Counted from the stretch's first letter, positions 37,395-45,141 are shown. The stretch is 64,000 nucleotides of DNA from Oasisia sp. SBJ-2009 (GCA_964017155.1 OZ024857.1:30515726-30579725), one strand, 5' to 3'. Numbers and translations are program-made. Notes: generated by a model not told the origin, from the sequence alone.

Positions 37395-40300
37395 ATATTC
37401 TCACATTGCTTATCTCAGTGAAAGTTACATTTTGTTTACGCACATATTTAAAGTTGCTGAGTTATTCACCATTTAAAAATTAAAAAAACTAGTGTGATAA
37501 GAGCAGCCAGGTGTGAGACAAAGATGATGGAGTGTCACTGAGCCATGTTGTATGTGTGATAAGAGCAGCCAGGCGTCAGACAAAGACTGGTGATGGAGTG
37601 TCACTGAGCCATGTTGTATGTGTGATAAGAGCAGCCAGGTGTGAGACAAAGATGATGGAGTGTCACTGAGCCATGTTGTATGTGCAGTGATGCTGCAGCT
37701 GACAGACCAGAAGGACCTGAGGAAGTTCTGGGTGCGATGTATCAACTGCACAGTCCTCTGTGCTAATGCAGAGAGACTCATTGCTCATCTTGAGCGTTGC
37801 TATGGCGACCGCATCCGAGAGCAGTATGACATAGCCGCTAACAGAGGTAAAGTTGTGAATGTCTTTGTGAGAATATACTCGCAAATTTAGGATTTTTCAA
37901 ACTTCTGAAAAGTTATATCTTAATGTTTTCTTCATCATCCAGGTGTATGTTATTGTTTATTTGACATGTATCTTGTTGTTTGACCATTTTCACAAACACA
38001 ACATTCTTGGCTGGAATTCATGTGTCATTCACAACATTCATGATATTTTATTGATACAATAACTTTGATGATATAGCATAGAATTACACAAAGTCTGTAT
38101 GATATGTTCGACTGTCATCTTGTCAGAAGGACATATTCTCTTGTGTCGTGTCGTGTCGTGTCGTGTCGTGTCGTGTCGTGTCGTGTCGTGTCGTGTCGTG
38201 TCGTGTCGTGTCGTGTCGTGTCGTGTCGTGTCATGTCATGTCATGTCATGTCATGGTGTCTTCATTAACATACTGAACTTTTTCAAAGTGTTTAATACGT
38301 TGTCACAAAAGTTTACAATGTTAAAAAAAGTTCAGCGTTATGTGGGGTCATCACCACTTTTCAAATGGAAATAACTTGCTACAGAGATCTCACCTAGGAA
38401 GCTGATAAACAATCTTTTGACACAGAGACCACATGTCCCACAGTGTGTTGAAACATTGCTAAACAAACAAATATATTTAGTGAATTTATGAGAGACTTGT
38501 CTAGTTTCACTTGAAAAGAATGTCATATCAAATTTACATGCTCATCAGTTGAATGGGATTTCGTAGAGAAATGGCTGCAATCTTTCAGAATTACAATATA
38601 TCACTCTCCATGTTGCTTTCATTCTCAAACTTTCTGTTGCAGTATTCTGTGTGTTTGTTGCACGACTTCTCGACATCCCGCAGTTCAACCCCAATGCAAG
38701 CAGCTCCACCTATGTGACAATGCATCAGATGATGGGTTTCTTTGAAGAGAAAGCGGGTGATCTTCCAGAGTACTTGTTGACCCTCGCTGGCGAATGTACG
38801 TTCAACAACATGTAGTAAACATGTCAGATTGGTGCAATCTTGTGATACTGAGACCATTGACTTAGTCACCATGTGACCTATGACATAACTAAACCTCTGA
38901 ATTCATCAGAAAATGACCACAGAGTGTTTGAGCAAATACTGTTGAAATTATGGCCAAATATATTTTTGTGACAAAACGTAAGGCAACATTTTTAAGGGGA
39001 CGATGTAATTTACAGTTGTTATCATCATTGGCAAAGGCAAAGCTTATTATAACATAGGCAAACTGCAATGAAATACTTATAGGTGTGCACTGTCAGTAGG
39101 ATAAAATGTATATCAAGGCATGAGAGTAACATTATTACATGTGTTTTAGACCGAGATTTCATCACAAAACCAACAAACATTTAAAATAGTAATAAATAAT
39201 ATGAAAGTAGGTGGCAATCAAACAGTACGTGGATGCTGACCATGTTTATTTGTTCTCGTTCCAAATATGTAGGCTTAACATTTGTATGTGTAAAATATCA
39301 CTTATTTGAAAGAATCATTATAGTTCCATGACTATATGACGGGGTGCTGTTGCAGTGTGGGTGTGTGGGCGCCTCACGTCAGGGTATCGTGACATCATCA
39401 TCAAGACTGTGTTGACGTTCGGTGTGACGTTGCCGCCCGCAGAATGTGTCCGCCGGGTGGCGCTGCTCATGCTCATTGATGACGCCGAAGTGCGACACAC
39501 AGCAAGTAAGGGACGAAGTGAAACTGTTGTCTGTGGGGCTGAGACTGACTCTATTTGTTCCCCGTGTTTAATAATTTAATACTAATGTATACATGTACCA
39601 GTATACATAGTTTAATACTAATGTCATACATGTTACGTCTCCCGCATTCGGCGGGAGACTCCCGCAATTACAGGAAATTTTCCCGATCTCCCGCAATTTC
39701 ATCGAAACGAAGTGAACAAATTTGTGGGAGCATCCGGGTTTTTCCGGTTTTCAGTCCACCCAAAACAAACAAATTGTATGTAATTTACCTTACTGGGATA
39801 ATTGATTTATTTCTGGCTGGGCATTTATTTCTGGCTGGGCATTGTCTCAAATGTTTTTCAGAGTCACCTCACAATGAATAGCAATGTCAGTTAACTAATT
39901 GCAATCGAGTCTGAGACTGAGCTAATGTTCACAGTCACAGACACAGCAGGGCGCTCTGCTGCGCAGACAATGATTTGAACAATGACCTCAATTGGAATTA
40001 TTTAAATCACATCTTACTATCATGACTGAACATTAAAAACAGTCTAATAAATATCTAAGTACAAGGCCTACACCTTGCCTGTCGCTGACATTGTTTATAG
40101 AATCGCCGCGAGCCGCTTCGATACCGCATTATCGCCCACTGTGTACGTTCCAGTCTTGTAGAACAAAGTGAAATCTGTTTACATCTTTACAAATAATGTC
40201 CATCCATACATCTACACTACATGTGCATGTTTGTAAATGTATGTACTTTATCTAAGCGCTTTATTATTTGAGTACTTTTGACATGTAAATGAAAAAGATC

Positions 40301-43300
40301 CTTAACAGACTGAAAGCATGGTTATTTAAATAGCTCCAGTCATGCCTACGTTACCATGGCTCAGTCCAGCTCATAAAATAATGAATTCCATATTCAAGTT
40401 TTACAAGTAAAGATTATTTTAGTTGTGTAATAAAATATCATGTAGATGCTGTGCTTTTCAAGCAAGGGATTCTTTGCAACCTATGATACATATCAGAAGC
40501 TGAACAAATATGCCTATGTTAGGCCTATACCTAGAACACAAGAAGTAAATCCTTCTTTTTAATTCACGAGGGCCAAACAGCAACACATAATTTTTGTATG
40601 AGATTAGCAGGGAATTATATTATATTTGTGGTATTATGACTAGTAATAATCAAACATCTATGTTAATATTGAATATTGTTCATGGCTCCAAGAATAGTTT
40701 TGCTCCAGAGTAAGTTAATTCATATAACAACATCTATGTAAATATCTTAATAAGTGGAATGTATTCCTTTTTGTATTATATTCTTTGCATTTATGATTAA
40801 AAACCTAATTTACGTACAGTAGCCCCCTTTTCCAAGAGCCTCCGATTTACGTATAAAATACCGTTTTTCCCGAGACCCTCCGATTTACGTATAAATCTCC
40901 CACATTGGCATTTCCAAAACTTAACATGTATCACTAATGTATACATGTACCAGTATACATAGTTTAATACTAATGTATACATGTACCAGTATACATAGTT
41001 TAATACTAATGTATACATGTACCAGTATACATAGTTTAATACTAATGTATACATGTACCAGTATACATAGTTTAATACTAATGTATACATGTACCAGTAT
41101 ACATAGTTTAATACTAATGTATACGTGTACCAGTATACATAGTTTAATACTAATGTATACATGTACCAGTATACATAGTTTAATACTAATGTATACATGT
41201 ACCAGTATACATAGTTTAATAGCTTTGTAATATTTCCACCAAAATTATTTTATTTCAAGCATACTGTGCTCCTATGTATACTTCTAGTCTTTGGTGCACA
41301 TTAAAAAAATATAGCCTCAAAAGCATTACTGTCGCATACAATAATAGCCTCAGAATTTTACTAAACTTACCCTCAAGATGTAGTGCAAGTTTTATGTTTG
41401 CCACCAACTATATTAAATCCTTCAATGAACGCATTCGTTCATCAATTTTCAGTCTTTTATGTCGTCTTCATCAGTCAGATAATATCCTTTTTATTAATTA
41501 CCTTCATACCGATATTCATTTTAAGAGCCATATGTACTCATACTGCAGGTCGTTATTGTACACATGTCATTAGTATTGTATTTATTTTTGACTCATTTTT
41601 TTTTAATATTTATTTTTACAACTTATTTAATTCATTTCCTCATATATTTAGACATAACTTTTTTAATTTTACACTTATATTTTTACGTTGATCTCATTGC
41701 TTTGATTGTAGTATATGTATTGTACTTTTTTTATTTTTATTGTATTTTATGTATACATATATGGACGTCTTGTCTGAAATAAACCTTATTATAATACTAA
41801 TGTATACATGTACCAGTATACATAGTTTAATACTAATGTATACATGTACCAGTATACATGTACCAGTATACACGGCTAACACAGCTGCATTTAATAAGCC
41901 CAACACATTGCTCTCAAGTTGAGAACAAAGGAAGACATTCATGTTAGTTTGCGCCTCCTATTGGCAGTATCAGAGGCAGGTGGGACAAACTGCAAGTGCC
42001 TTGAGTGACACTGTGATGATTGGTGTTACTGGTACACATTGATGACTTAGTTTGACACACCTGTCAGCCCAGCGTGTCATGCTGCTGCCTCATCCAACAT
42101 GTGCTCCACTGTCTTGGGTTATGAACTACATGGAGATGTTCACTTGTGATTGGTCAAAATATCAACGTGGAAGGCACACAGGAAGTTGGAGTACCCTATT
42201 TGGTCCAAGTTATCTGATTTTTGAAAAAGTGCAAACTCCCAACTGTGAGCCCAGAGGGAGGCCACTCAACTCTCAAATAGAAATCGTAGCTTGTTCTGCA
42301 TAGTTCAATATCCACTATTTTGACAATGCAGTGATAAAATAATAGTATATAGGCCAGCTGTCACATAAAAAACTCAGATTTTCCACTACAAAAATATTAA
42401 TTAACAGTGCGAGCACCTGTTACATTTGACAGTAGTTCAGTGTCCACAAGTCAAACTGTACAACCTGGGAAGAAATAATGATGTAATGTTTTATATTGAT
42501 TGTGAATGAAATTGCCAAACTGTCTCTTTCCACTACACAGGCTTCTGTTGCTCTCCCTTGTGGCCAGTGTTTGCCCTCAATCCTCACCATCAGTCATTTT
42601 ATTGATTAGTGTATATCCAAAAAGCATGTGAGCCAGCCGGGAAGATTGCCAGGAATGTGGCCATTCAGTTATCTTTGCCACTGTGATGTTCATGATTTAG
42701 GAAAGGTTTTATTCTTTTGTTCCTCGCATATGACATGTTAATTTATTACTGAATCATGCATATTTACTATTTTGTTTGGTGAAATTATCCGACAAACTAG
42801 ACAATTGTTTTTGCACAACGATTGAGTTAAGTGAGGCACCTATAATAATTATGATGATAGACTAAAGCCTGCTCTCTTGTTTGCAGCCAACTATTTCAAA
42901 CAGATCAGTGAACACCCAGAAGTAAGAAACAAGGTAAGCATGATGGGTTAAGCTATGTCTTACCAGATATTTTATGTTAGAAAGTGAGTGAACTGGAGCA
43001 GTATTACAGCTCGCAGGAGGTTTCTGATGTGTCTATGTGGCCATGTAGGGTTGTTGACCATGGCACGAGTGGCGGTCTGTGTGCAGAGAACCCAACTTTG
43101 AATCTTGTTCTGTCCAGTTGAATCTTGGGTAATTTTGTTCACTGTAATTGCTCCAGTTCACCCAGCTGTTATGAATAAGTAACTGTGGTGGATAGTTGTG
43201 TACAAATAATCTTCAAGGATTAATCAAAGCATGACTGATGGTTCTTGCAGAAGTCAACATAGTGTTTGATTAACCAGGTCTCCCACCGAGTACAGTACAG

Positions 43301-45141
43301 TACAGTACAGTACAGTACAGTACAGTACAGTACAGTACAGTACAGTACAGTACAATGTGCTTTAAGCAGTGTATGAAGACACCGTGCTGTATAGACCCTC
43401 ACCTTGCCCTAGTAGTCACCATGTAGTGTTTGCTGCAGGCCCTGCTTGTATTCCTCGAGGCTCTGGAGGACGGCTCTGTCAAGATGAGGTGTGCTGCCTG
43501 TCTCGGACTGCAGATCCTCAAGGTATGTTTACTCTCATGTGTCATCTCATACAGTGTCCATAGGAATGATCTTATGTAGATTTGTATTATTATTTTACTG
43601 TTTGATACATAGTTCTTTGCCTTGTTTAATACTTTTAGTATACGGTTTATTTATTTGACTTCATTGTCCATACATAGTTTAATACATTGCTGCACCAAAA
43701 ATCTACACTCGATATATTAGTTTGAAACTTGAGCCACCATTTATAAAACTCAAGAACAATTTGTTTGAAATTGCATTTCTATTGACAGTGTCAAAGTGTA
43801 TCTGTGATTGACAGGCGCAGGAGACAATGGAGCAGGTGGTGTTTCTCAGTGAGAGTGACAGGTCGGCCATGGTGAAGCAGGCCGCCAAGGACACCCTCTT
43901 CTCCTTCGGTACGTGCTTCACCTCCATCTCACAACATCTACACACTCTCTGCTGCACCAACCATCTAGAACACACAGCAACATCTACACACTTTCTGCTG
44001 CACCAACCATCTAGAACAAACAGCAACATCTACACACTTTCTCTGCTACACCAACCATCTAGAACACACAGCAACATCTACACACTTTCTGCTGCACCAA
44101 CCACCTAGAACAAACAGCAACATCTACACACTTTCTCTGCTACACCAACCATCTAGAACACACAGCAACATCTACACACTTTCTGCTGCACCAACCATCT
44201 AGAACACACAGCAACATCTACACACTTTCTGCTGCACCAACCATCTAGAACACACAGCAACATCTACACACTTTCTGCTGCACCAACCATCTAGAACACA
44301 CAGCAACATCTACACACTTTCTGCTGCACCAACCATCTAGAACACACAGCAACATCTACACACTTTCTCTGCTGCACCAACCATCTAGAACACACACACA
44401 GCAACATCTACACACTTTCTCTGCTGCACCAACCATCTAGAATAAACTCACAGCAACATCTACACACTTTCTCTGCTGCACCAACCATCTAGAAAAAACT
44501 CACAGCAACATCTACACACTTTCTCTGCTGCACCAACCATCTAGAATAAACTCACAGCAACATCTACACACTTTCTCTGCTGCACCAACCATCTAGAATA
44601 AACTCACAGCAACATCTACACACTTTCTCTGCTGCACCAACCATCTAGAACAAACTTACCACCATCTGAAGACATTTCTGTCAACAGTGTCACTGCGTCG
44701 TGTTTGGAAATGTAAATGTGTCTTGGAAGAATCTCCTGCAATGACTTGTTATTTGCTTTTCTGTCAATGTGTATCTAGTTTCTCAGTAACTTTCAGTAAC
44801 TCTGTTGTATCACATAATTGTTTTGTAAAAAAAAAAGTGTTTTGTAAACAAAGCTTCATTTTGCATATTTATCAGTTATTTAAGTATTTTCCATAATTAC
44901 CCAGAGCCTGACAAGTGTCGGCCATTTGCACAATAGTATTGCAGTAGTAATGCATCTAACAATAATAAATCATGCTCAGTAATTGCCTCAACTGTCAACT
45001 GTGATTGGTGATTACACAAGATGGCTGCTTGACCTCTAAGTGACCTTGCCCCCCTCTGTTGCAGGTGATGAAGGCAGACTGGCGTACCAGGAGTCTCAGC
45101 TGACAGCACATGGGTTTCAGGGTGTCGATGTGCGTTTATAG
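13524..45141 (+). CDS. RIPOR family protein (Rho family-interacting cell polarization regulator, FAM65), 20 exons
   Basis: In vertebrates RIPOR1-3 bind active RhoA near their N termini and act in cell polarity, migration and, for RIPOR2, myoblast and hair-cell biology; 14-3-3 proteins bind phosphoserines. The spliced product here is 943 aa, close to vertebrate RIPOR3 and shorter than RIPOR1/2. Exons: 13524-13837, 16187-16268, 20962-21015, 22139-22187, 28303-28397, 28614-28677, 30030-30196, 32443-32591, 33373-33496, 34003-34410, 35667-35785, 36274-36583, 36966-37098, 37688-37846, 38643-38795, 39356-39505, 42887-42933, 43439-43522, 43815-43908, 45065-45141. All introns are GT-AG and all phases match. 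Order: Ser-rich N terminus (1-85), helical coiled-coil region (about 90-220), conserved globular core (220-330), low-complexity Ser/Pro linker (367-430), conserved SLEDVL helix (about 465-502), then HEAT/ARM-like helices to the end. The single gene probably predates the vertebrate RIPOR1/2/3 split (inference). Confidence 0.93.
14040..14203 (+). repeat. Polypurine (GGGAGA)n / (GA)n tract
   Basis: Mixed GA and AGAC runs resolve into pure GGGAGA hexamers over 14130-14203, about 200 bp downstream of the exon 1 donor. Long Ser/Leu/Pro ORFs on the minus strand are artefacts. Confidence 0.92.
14730..14800 (+). mobile_element. Possible decayed tRNA-derived SINE head
   Basis: GTGGACATAGTGGTTAGAA then TCAGATTCATAAT resembles the A-box and anticodon arm of tRNA-derived SINE heads (CAT at the anticodon position). 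The expected B-box GTTCGAATC is badly decayed (AGAGTTTGTATC). No tail could be defined. Confidence 0.3.
15421..16194 (+). repeat. 43-bp minisatellite, 18 copies, carrying the exon 2 splice acceptor in every unit
   Basis: The unit begins TTGACCAGACAGTCATCC and ends with GTTGTTGTAG then GGAGTGTG. The 43-bp register is exact from 15421, and I saw only one substitution (CCAG to CGAG near 15855). The last unit's TAG at 16184-16186 is the acceptor of exon 2, and the first 8 nt of the exon (GGAGTGTG) are repeat-derived. Using an upstream copy would insert 43 nt per unit and reach an in-frame TAG at the end of the first unit. Confidence 0.95.
16187..16268 (+). CDS. RIPOR coding exon 2
   Basis: 82 nt, residues 105-132, reading [18 protein letters not shown]. 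It aligns with the vertebrate segment after KNGL that leads into the coiled coil. The acceptor is the last unit of the 43-bp array and the donor GTGAGA is the first unit of a hexanucleotide array, so both ends are embedded in repeats. The vertebrate YDLDKQ stretch that follows is not obvious in this protein. Confidence 0.88.
16271..16336 (+). repeat. (GAGACT)n hexanucleotide starting inside the exon 2 donor
   Basis: Ten GAGACT units and a final GAGACA begin at the third base of the donor GTGAGACT (16269). The donor sequence appears to be the seed of the expansion. Confidence 0.95.
16337..20961 (+). other. Remainder of RIPOR intron 2
   Basis: No gene recognised. Small tandem features: GTGACATGTGACAA repeats near 17938-17970 and a 19-bp repeat (AGTGCATCTGGTGACCCAT) in three copies at about 18085-18133. 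An A-box-like GGTGGCTAAGCGGTC at about 18800 has no partner B-box. Confidence 0.6.
20962..21015 (+). CDS. RIPOR coding exon 3
   Basis: 54 nt, residues 133-150: [18 protein letters not shown], matching vertebrate ERYMRRLEFHMSK in the Rho-binding coiled coil. The acceptor is a NAGNAG (TTTGCAGCAG), so alternative use would remove one Gln without a frameshift. Donor GTAGGA. Confidence 0.92.
21222..21512 (+). repeat. (TCTCCTC)n heptanucleotide array
   Basis: About 40 copies of a 7-bp pyrimidine unit with a few CCCC and TATC variants, beginning about 200 bp after the exon 3 donor. Long Ser/Pro/Leu and Glu/Arg ORFs across it are artefacts. Confidence 0.95.
22139..22187 (+). CDS. RIPOR coding exon 4
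   Basis: A 49-nt microexon, residues 151-167: [17 protein letters not shown], aligned with vertebrate VDELYEAYCIQRRLQDG. Phase 0 in, phase 1 out; donor GTTGGT is weak. Confidence 0.92.
22188..28302 (+). other. RIPOR intron 4 (6.1 kb)
   Basis: The longest intron. It holds a CT-rich patch (23768-23850) and the TTAA-flanked foldback transposon at 25463-27908. The rest shows no recognisable gene or repeat. Confidence 0.75.
25463..27908. mobile_element. TTAA-flanked foldback DNA transposon (Kolobok/piggyBac-type, non-autonomous)
   Basis: TTAA at 25459-25462 and 27909-27912 flank ends that align when one is reverse-complemented: AGGGGAAAAACGG on the left, AGTGAAAAAAAGG on the right. About 100 bp of end similarity continues through ATCAAATTTTT. 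Closer to the centre the arms match strongly again (about 25925-26290 against about 27070-27440), including TTGCATTCCTCTAACGAAG and TAAACTTTATTTACTGC. The innermost inverted pair is GGCGCTATAT (26310-26333, 27034-27060), a motif common in marine-invertebrate repeats. TTAA target duplication with A/G-rich termini suits Kolobok. No transposase is recognised. The palindrome spans nearly the whole 2.4 kb with a loop of about 700 bp. Confidence 0.72.
28303..28397 (+). CDS. RIPOR coding exon 5
   Basis: 95 nt, residues 167-198: [20 protein letters not shown] and on to YKECTK. Matches the vertebrate DGAYNMVRAYTTGSP block with its HREYTE-like end. Confidence 0.93.
28614..28677 (+). CDS. RIPOR coding exon 6
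   Basis: 64 nt, residues 199-220: [20 protein letters not shown] then KG. Conserved with vertebrate NMCTIEVELENLLGEFSIKMKG. The preceding intron is only 216 bp. Confidence 0.94.
28678..29133 (+). other. Start of RIPOR intron 6
   Basis: Non-coding, AT-rich; nothing recognised before the tandem array begins. Confidence 0.6.
29134..30029 (+). repeat. 33-38 bp minisatellite, about 25 copies, carrying the exon 7 acceptor and exon start
   Basis: Units read GTCTGGTGGGGTTTGAGTCG followed by AGTGTTGTTGTTGTAG. The final TAG (27029-equivalent position 30027-30029, sequence TTATAG) is the exon 7 acceptor, and the exon's first 15 nt (GTCTGGTGGGGTTTG) are the start of the unit. Unit length varies by the number of GTT and GT steps (33, 36, 38), so frame is not kept. 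The sense strand is almost pure G/T/A with repeated GG and GGGG runs. Confidence 0.94.
30030..30196 (+). CDS. RIPOR coding exon 7
   Basis: 167 nt, residues 220-275. [20 protein letters not shown] followed by [11 protein letters not shown] aligns with vertebrate [20 protein letters not shown] and GRQRWKLKGKI, the most conserved part of the family. Donor GTAGGA. The exon body is GC-rich and clearly not repeat-derived after its first 15 nt. Confidence 0.96.
30197..31023 (+). other. Start of RIPOR intron 7
   Basis: Non-coding; nothing recognised before the 42-bp array. Confidence 0.6.
31024..32470 (+). repeat. 42-bp minisatellite, about 34 copies, carrying the exon 8 acceptor and first 28 nt of the exon
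   Basis: The unit is GTGTTATGTTTCAG then GCAGTAGAGGTGCGTGGAC and TCACCAAGT. The last TTTCAG (to 32442) is the exon 8 acceptor, and exon 8 opens with the same 28 nt. Copies form a gradient: 5' copies read GTACAAGTGTGTGCACTCAT, middle ones GTAGAAGTGCGTGCACTCAC, and the copies nearest the exon match it exactly. From about 31315 units are 42 bp (one is 45), so the exon's frame stays open through the array. Long ORFs on both strands here are repeat products, not separate genes. Confidence 0.95.
32443..32591 (+). CDS. RIPOR coding exon 8
   Basis: 149 nt, residues 276-325. [39 protein letters not shown] and [10 protein letters not shown] align with vertebrate VTELKGL, GSVTCETKELF and GTIKLNLEITW. 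Phase 0 in from exon 7 (ends NIK), two bases carried out. Both boundaries sit inside tandem arrays, so the true acceptor and donor are inferred from homology and phase. Confidence 0.93.
32560..33001 (+). repeat. 44-bp minisatellite, about 10 copies, carrying the exon 8 donor and last ~30 nt of the exon
   Basis: The unit contains AGTGTCATCATCACCTGGGA then GTAAGTGTCAACACAATCAA. GTAAGT occurs at 32592 (the donor) and every 44 bp after that to 32988. Variants are CTCAGTG/CTGAGTG and a few single changes. Use of a downstream donor would read TGG GAG TAA, a stop right after the normal exon end. Confidence 0.95.
33373..33496 (+). CDS. RIPOR coding exon 9
   Basis: 124 nt, residues 325-366: [17 protein letters not shown], then [20 protein letters not shown]. 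The start corresponds to vertebrate WYPFDVED; the remainder is a variable Ser/Pro linker. Acceptor TTCCTGTGTAG, donor GTAAGT. Confidence 0.88.
33562..33886 (+). repeat. CT and AT microsatellite cluster
   Basis: (CT)n with TCTCCC variants (33562-33758), then (TA)n (33759-33789), then a second (AT)n run (33840-33884). It begins about 65 bp after the exon 9 donor. Confidence 0.93.
34003..34410 (+). CDS. RIPOR coding exon 10
   Basis: 408 nt, the largest exon, residues 367-502. A low-complexity Ser stretch ([16 protein letters not shown]) and Pro-rich segment give way to a conserved helix: [20 protein letters not shown] then [18 protein letters not shown], matching vertebrate SLEEALGALMAALDDYRGQF with PELQGLEQEVTRLE. 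Phase 0 at both ends. Confidence 0.94.
34423..35372 (+). repeat. 46-62 bp minisatellite, about 16 copies, beginning 12 nt after the exon 10 donor
   Basis: Units read GGGGGTTGATATGTTTAGGT then TCAGTGCATAAGAGATAG. Later units add GCTATCTCAACATTGGTTGA, while the first three are shorter. The sequence just after the donor (GGTTGGGGCAGGGGGTTG) resembles the unit join (GGTTGAGGTCAGGGGGTTG), so the array probably arose from the donor-proximal intron, but no donor copy is preserved. Confidence 0.93.
35667..35785 (+). CDS. RIPOR coding exon 11
   Basis: 119 nt, residues 503-542: [20 protein letters not shown], then [16 protein letters not shown]. Matches vertebrate SLSITVEHALESFSFLNEDE. Acceptor TCTTTGCAG, donor GTAAGT. 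Confidence 0.93.
36274..36583 (+). CDS. RIPOR coding exon 12 with a 21-bp in-frame repeat
   Basis: 310 nt, residues 542-645. Opens ETSRHSST, then four heptads DRLDSHT/A, then a Ser/Thr segment with [16 protein letters not shown], and ends [20 protein letters not shown], matching the vertebrate ALVRHLYHCSRLLL helix. The heptads are a coding minisatellite with no obvious vertebrate counterpart. Confidence 0.93.
36296..36379 (+). repeat. Coding 21-bp repeat, four copies (DRLDSHT)
   Basis: GACCGTTTGGACAGTCACAC-type units encode three DRLDSHT and a final DRLDSHA. Synonymous and single-base differences separate the copies. As a multiple of three the array can change length without breaking the frame. 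Confidence 0.95.
36966..37098 (+). CDS. RIPOR coding exon 13
   Basis: 133 nt, residues 646-690: [20 protein letters not shown], then [16 protein letters not shown]. Strong match to vertebrate LGTFGPLRCQEAWALERLL. Donor GTGAGT is followed within about 15 nt by CA repeats. Confidence 0.95.
37112..37392 (+). repeat. (CA)n microsatellite with CG-containing variants
   Basis: Begins about 13 nt after the exon 13 donor as CACAT/CACGC variants and becomes pure CA over 37312-37392. His/Thr and Cys/Val ORFs are artefacts. Confidence 0.95.
37493..37684 (+). repeat. 62-65 bp tandem repeat, three copies, abutting the exon 14 acceptor
   Basis: Units begin TGTGATAAGAGCAGCCAGG and end TGAGCCATGTTGTA. The third copy runs into the acceptor: TTGTATGTGCAG replaces the TTGTATGTGATAAG of the earlier joins. 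The unit ends 3 nt before the AG but contains no copy of it. Confidence 0.93.
37688..37846 (+). CDS. RIPOR coding exon 14
   Basis: 159 nt, residues 690-742. [20 protein letters not shown] and [20 protein letters not shown] correspond to vertebrate FWDQCTERL and CPVERVLLTFCNQYGARL: Cys-containing helices of the C-terminal domain. Phase 1 in and out. Confidence 0.93.
38141..38255 (+). repeat. (TGTCG)n pentanucleotide, decaying to (TGTCA)n
   Basis: About 17 TCGTG units are followed by five TCATG units at the 3' end. The change is CG to CA, the product of CpG deamination on the opposite strand. Confidence 0.95.
38643..38795 (+). CDS. RIPOR coding exon 15
   Basis: 153 nt, residues 743-793: [35 protein letters not shown] and [11 protein letters not shown]. 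Aligns with vertebrate AVCVKFLEDAL and the LTVFQFWSFVE helix. Donor GTACGT. Confidence 0.92.
38796..39355 (+). other. RIPOR intron 15
   Basis: Non-coding, AT-rich, nothing recognised. Confidence 0.6.
39356..39505 (+). CDS. RIPOR coding exon 16
   Basis: 150 nt, residues 793-843: [20 protein letters not shown], then [20 protein letters not shown] and VRHTA. Fits the vertebrate region LRRDGLRALSSLLVHGNNKV, a HEAT-like helical pair. Donor GTAAGG. Confidence 0.93.
39581..39624 (+). repeat. 36-bp minisatellite, left remnant (1.2 copies)
   Basis: One full unit beginning ACTAATGTATACATGTACCA plus 8 nt of a second. Separated from the main array of the same unit (40933-41220) by an insertion. Confidence 0.92.
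39625..40932. mobile_element. Unclassified 1.3-kb insertion inside the 36-bp minisatellite
   Basis: The same minisatellite resumes on either side, so this block was inserted. It opens with a perfect hairpin (GTCTCCCGC, 5-nt loop, GCGGGAGAC at 39637-39659) and further CTCCCGCAAT repeats, and ends with two copies of CCTCCGATTTACGTATAAA. ACATGT at both junctions may be the target duplication or just repeat sequence. No coding similarity recognised. Confidence 0.5.
40933..41220 (+). repeat. 36-bp minisatellite, eight copies
   Basis: Exactly 8 x 36 bp. The unit contains ACTAATGTATACATGTACCA then GTATACATAGTTTAAT and is itself palindrome-rich (GTATACATGTAC). One substitution seen (ACGTG for ACATG at about 41124). 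Confidence 0.95.
41221..41795 (+). mobile_element. 5'-truncated LINE 3' end
   Basis: The ORF from 41274 reads [37 protein letters not shown] and [20 protein letters not shown]. This is the C-terminal tail typical of CR1/RTE-like LINE reverse transcriptases in molluscs (AYNNA..R.L..LPR..SAS.MF). The 3' end TTGTCTGAAATAAACC is a typical LINE tail. It interrupts the minisatellite, with TAAT at both junctions. Confidence 0.75.
41796..41872 (+). repeat. 36-bp minisatellite, right remnant (about two copies)
   Basis: Same unit as 40933-41220, continuing after the LINE insertion, the last copy with an internal duplication of ACATGTACCAGTAT. Confidence 0.93.
41873..42886 (+). other. End of RIPOR intron 16
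   Basis: Non-coding; nothing recognised. Confidence 0.55.
42887..42933 (+). CDS. RIPOR coding exon 17
   Basis: A 47-nt microexon, residues 843-859: [16 protein letters not shown]. It links two helical repeats and ends phase 0 before [10 protein letters not shown], as in vertebrate FRERALLCFLDQLE. Confidence 0.92.
43291..43352 (+). repeat. (ACAGT)n pentanucleotide
   Basis: About 12 pure copies, 90 bp upstream of exon 18. Confidence 0.95.
43439..43522 (+). CDS. RIPOR coding exon 18
   Basis: 84 nt, residues 860-887: [20 protein letters not shown], then CLGLQILK. Near-diagnostic match to vertebrate ALLCFLDQLEDEDVQTRVAG with CLALGCIK. One HEAT-like repeat encoded by one exon. Confidence 0.96.
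43815..43908 (+). CDS. RIPOR coding exon 19
   Basis: 94 nt, residues 888-919: [20 protein letters not shown], then [12 protein letters not shown]. Matches vertebrate APEGIEPLVYLCQTDTEAVR with EAARQSL. Donor GTACGT. Confidence 0.96.
43925..44655 (+). repeat. ~45-bp minisatellite, about 16 copies, starting ~20 nt after the exon 19 donor
   Basis: Units read CAACATCTACACACTTTCTG then CTGCACCAACCATCTAGAAC. Variants add CT before CTGC or change CACACAG to AACTCACAG; variant types are clustered by position. Unlike most arrays in this gene it is C/A-rich on the sense strand. Confidence 0.94.
45065..45141 (+). CDS. RIPOR terminal coding exon 20
   Basis: Residues 919-943 and TAG stop: [20 protein letters not shown], then VDVRL. 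Matches vertebrate GEDGRLAYEQLDKFP. The C terminus lacks the vertebrate -TAF ending. Confidence 0.95.

Noticed and set aside
37004..37483. Long His/Thr, Cys/Val ORFs (also at 55.5-56.6 and 60.4 kb)
   Set aside because: Pure translations of CA/GT microsatellites.
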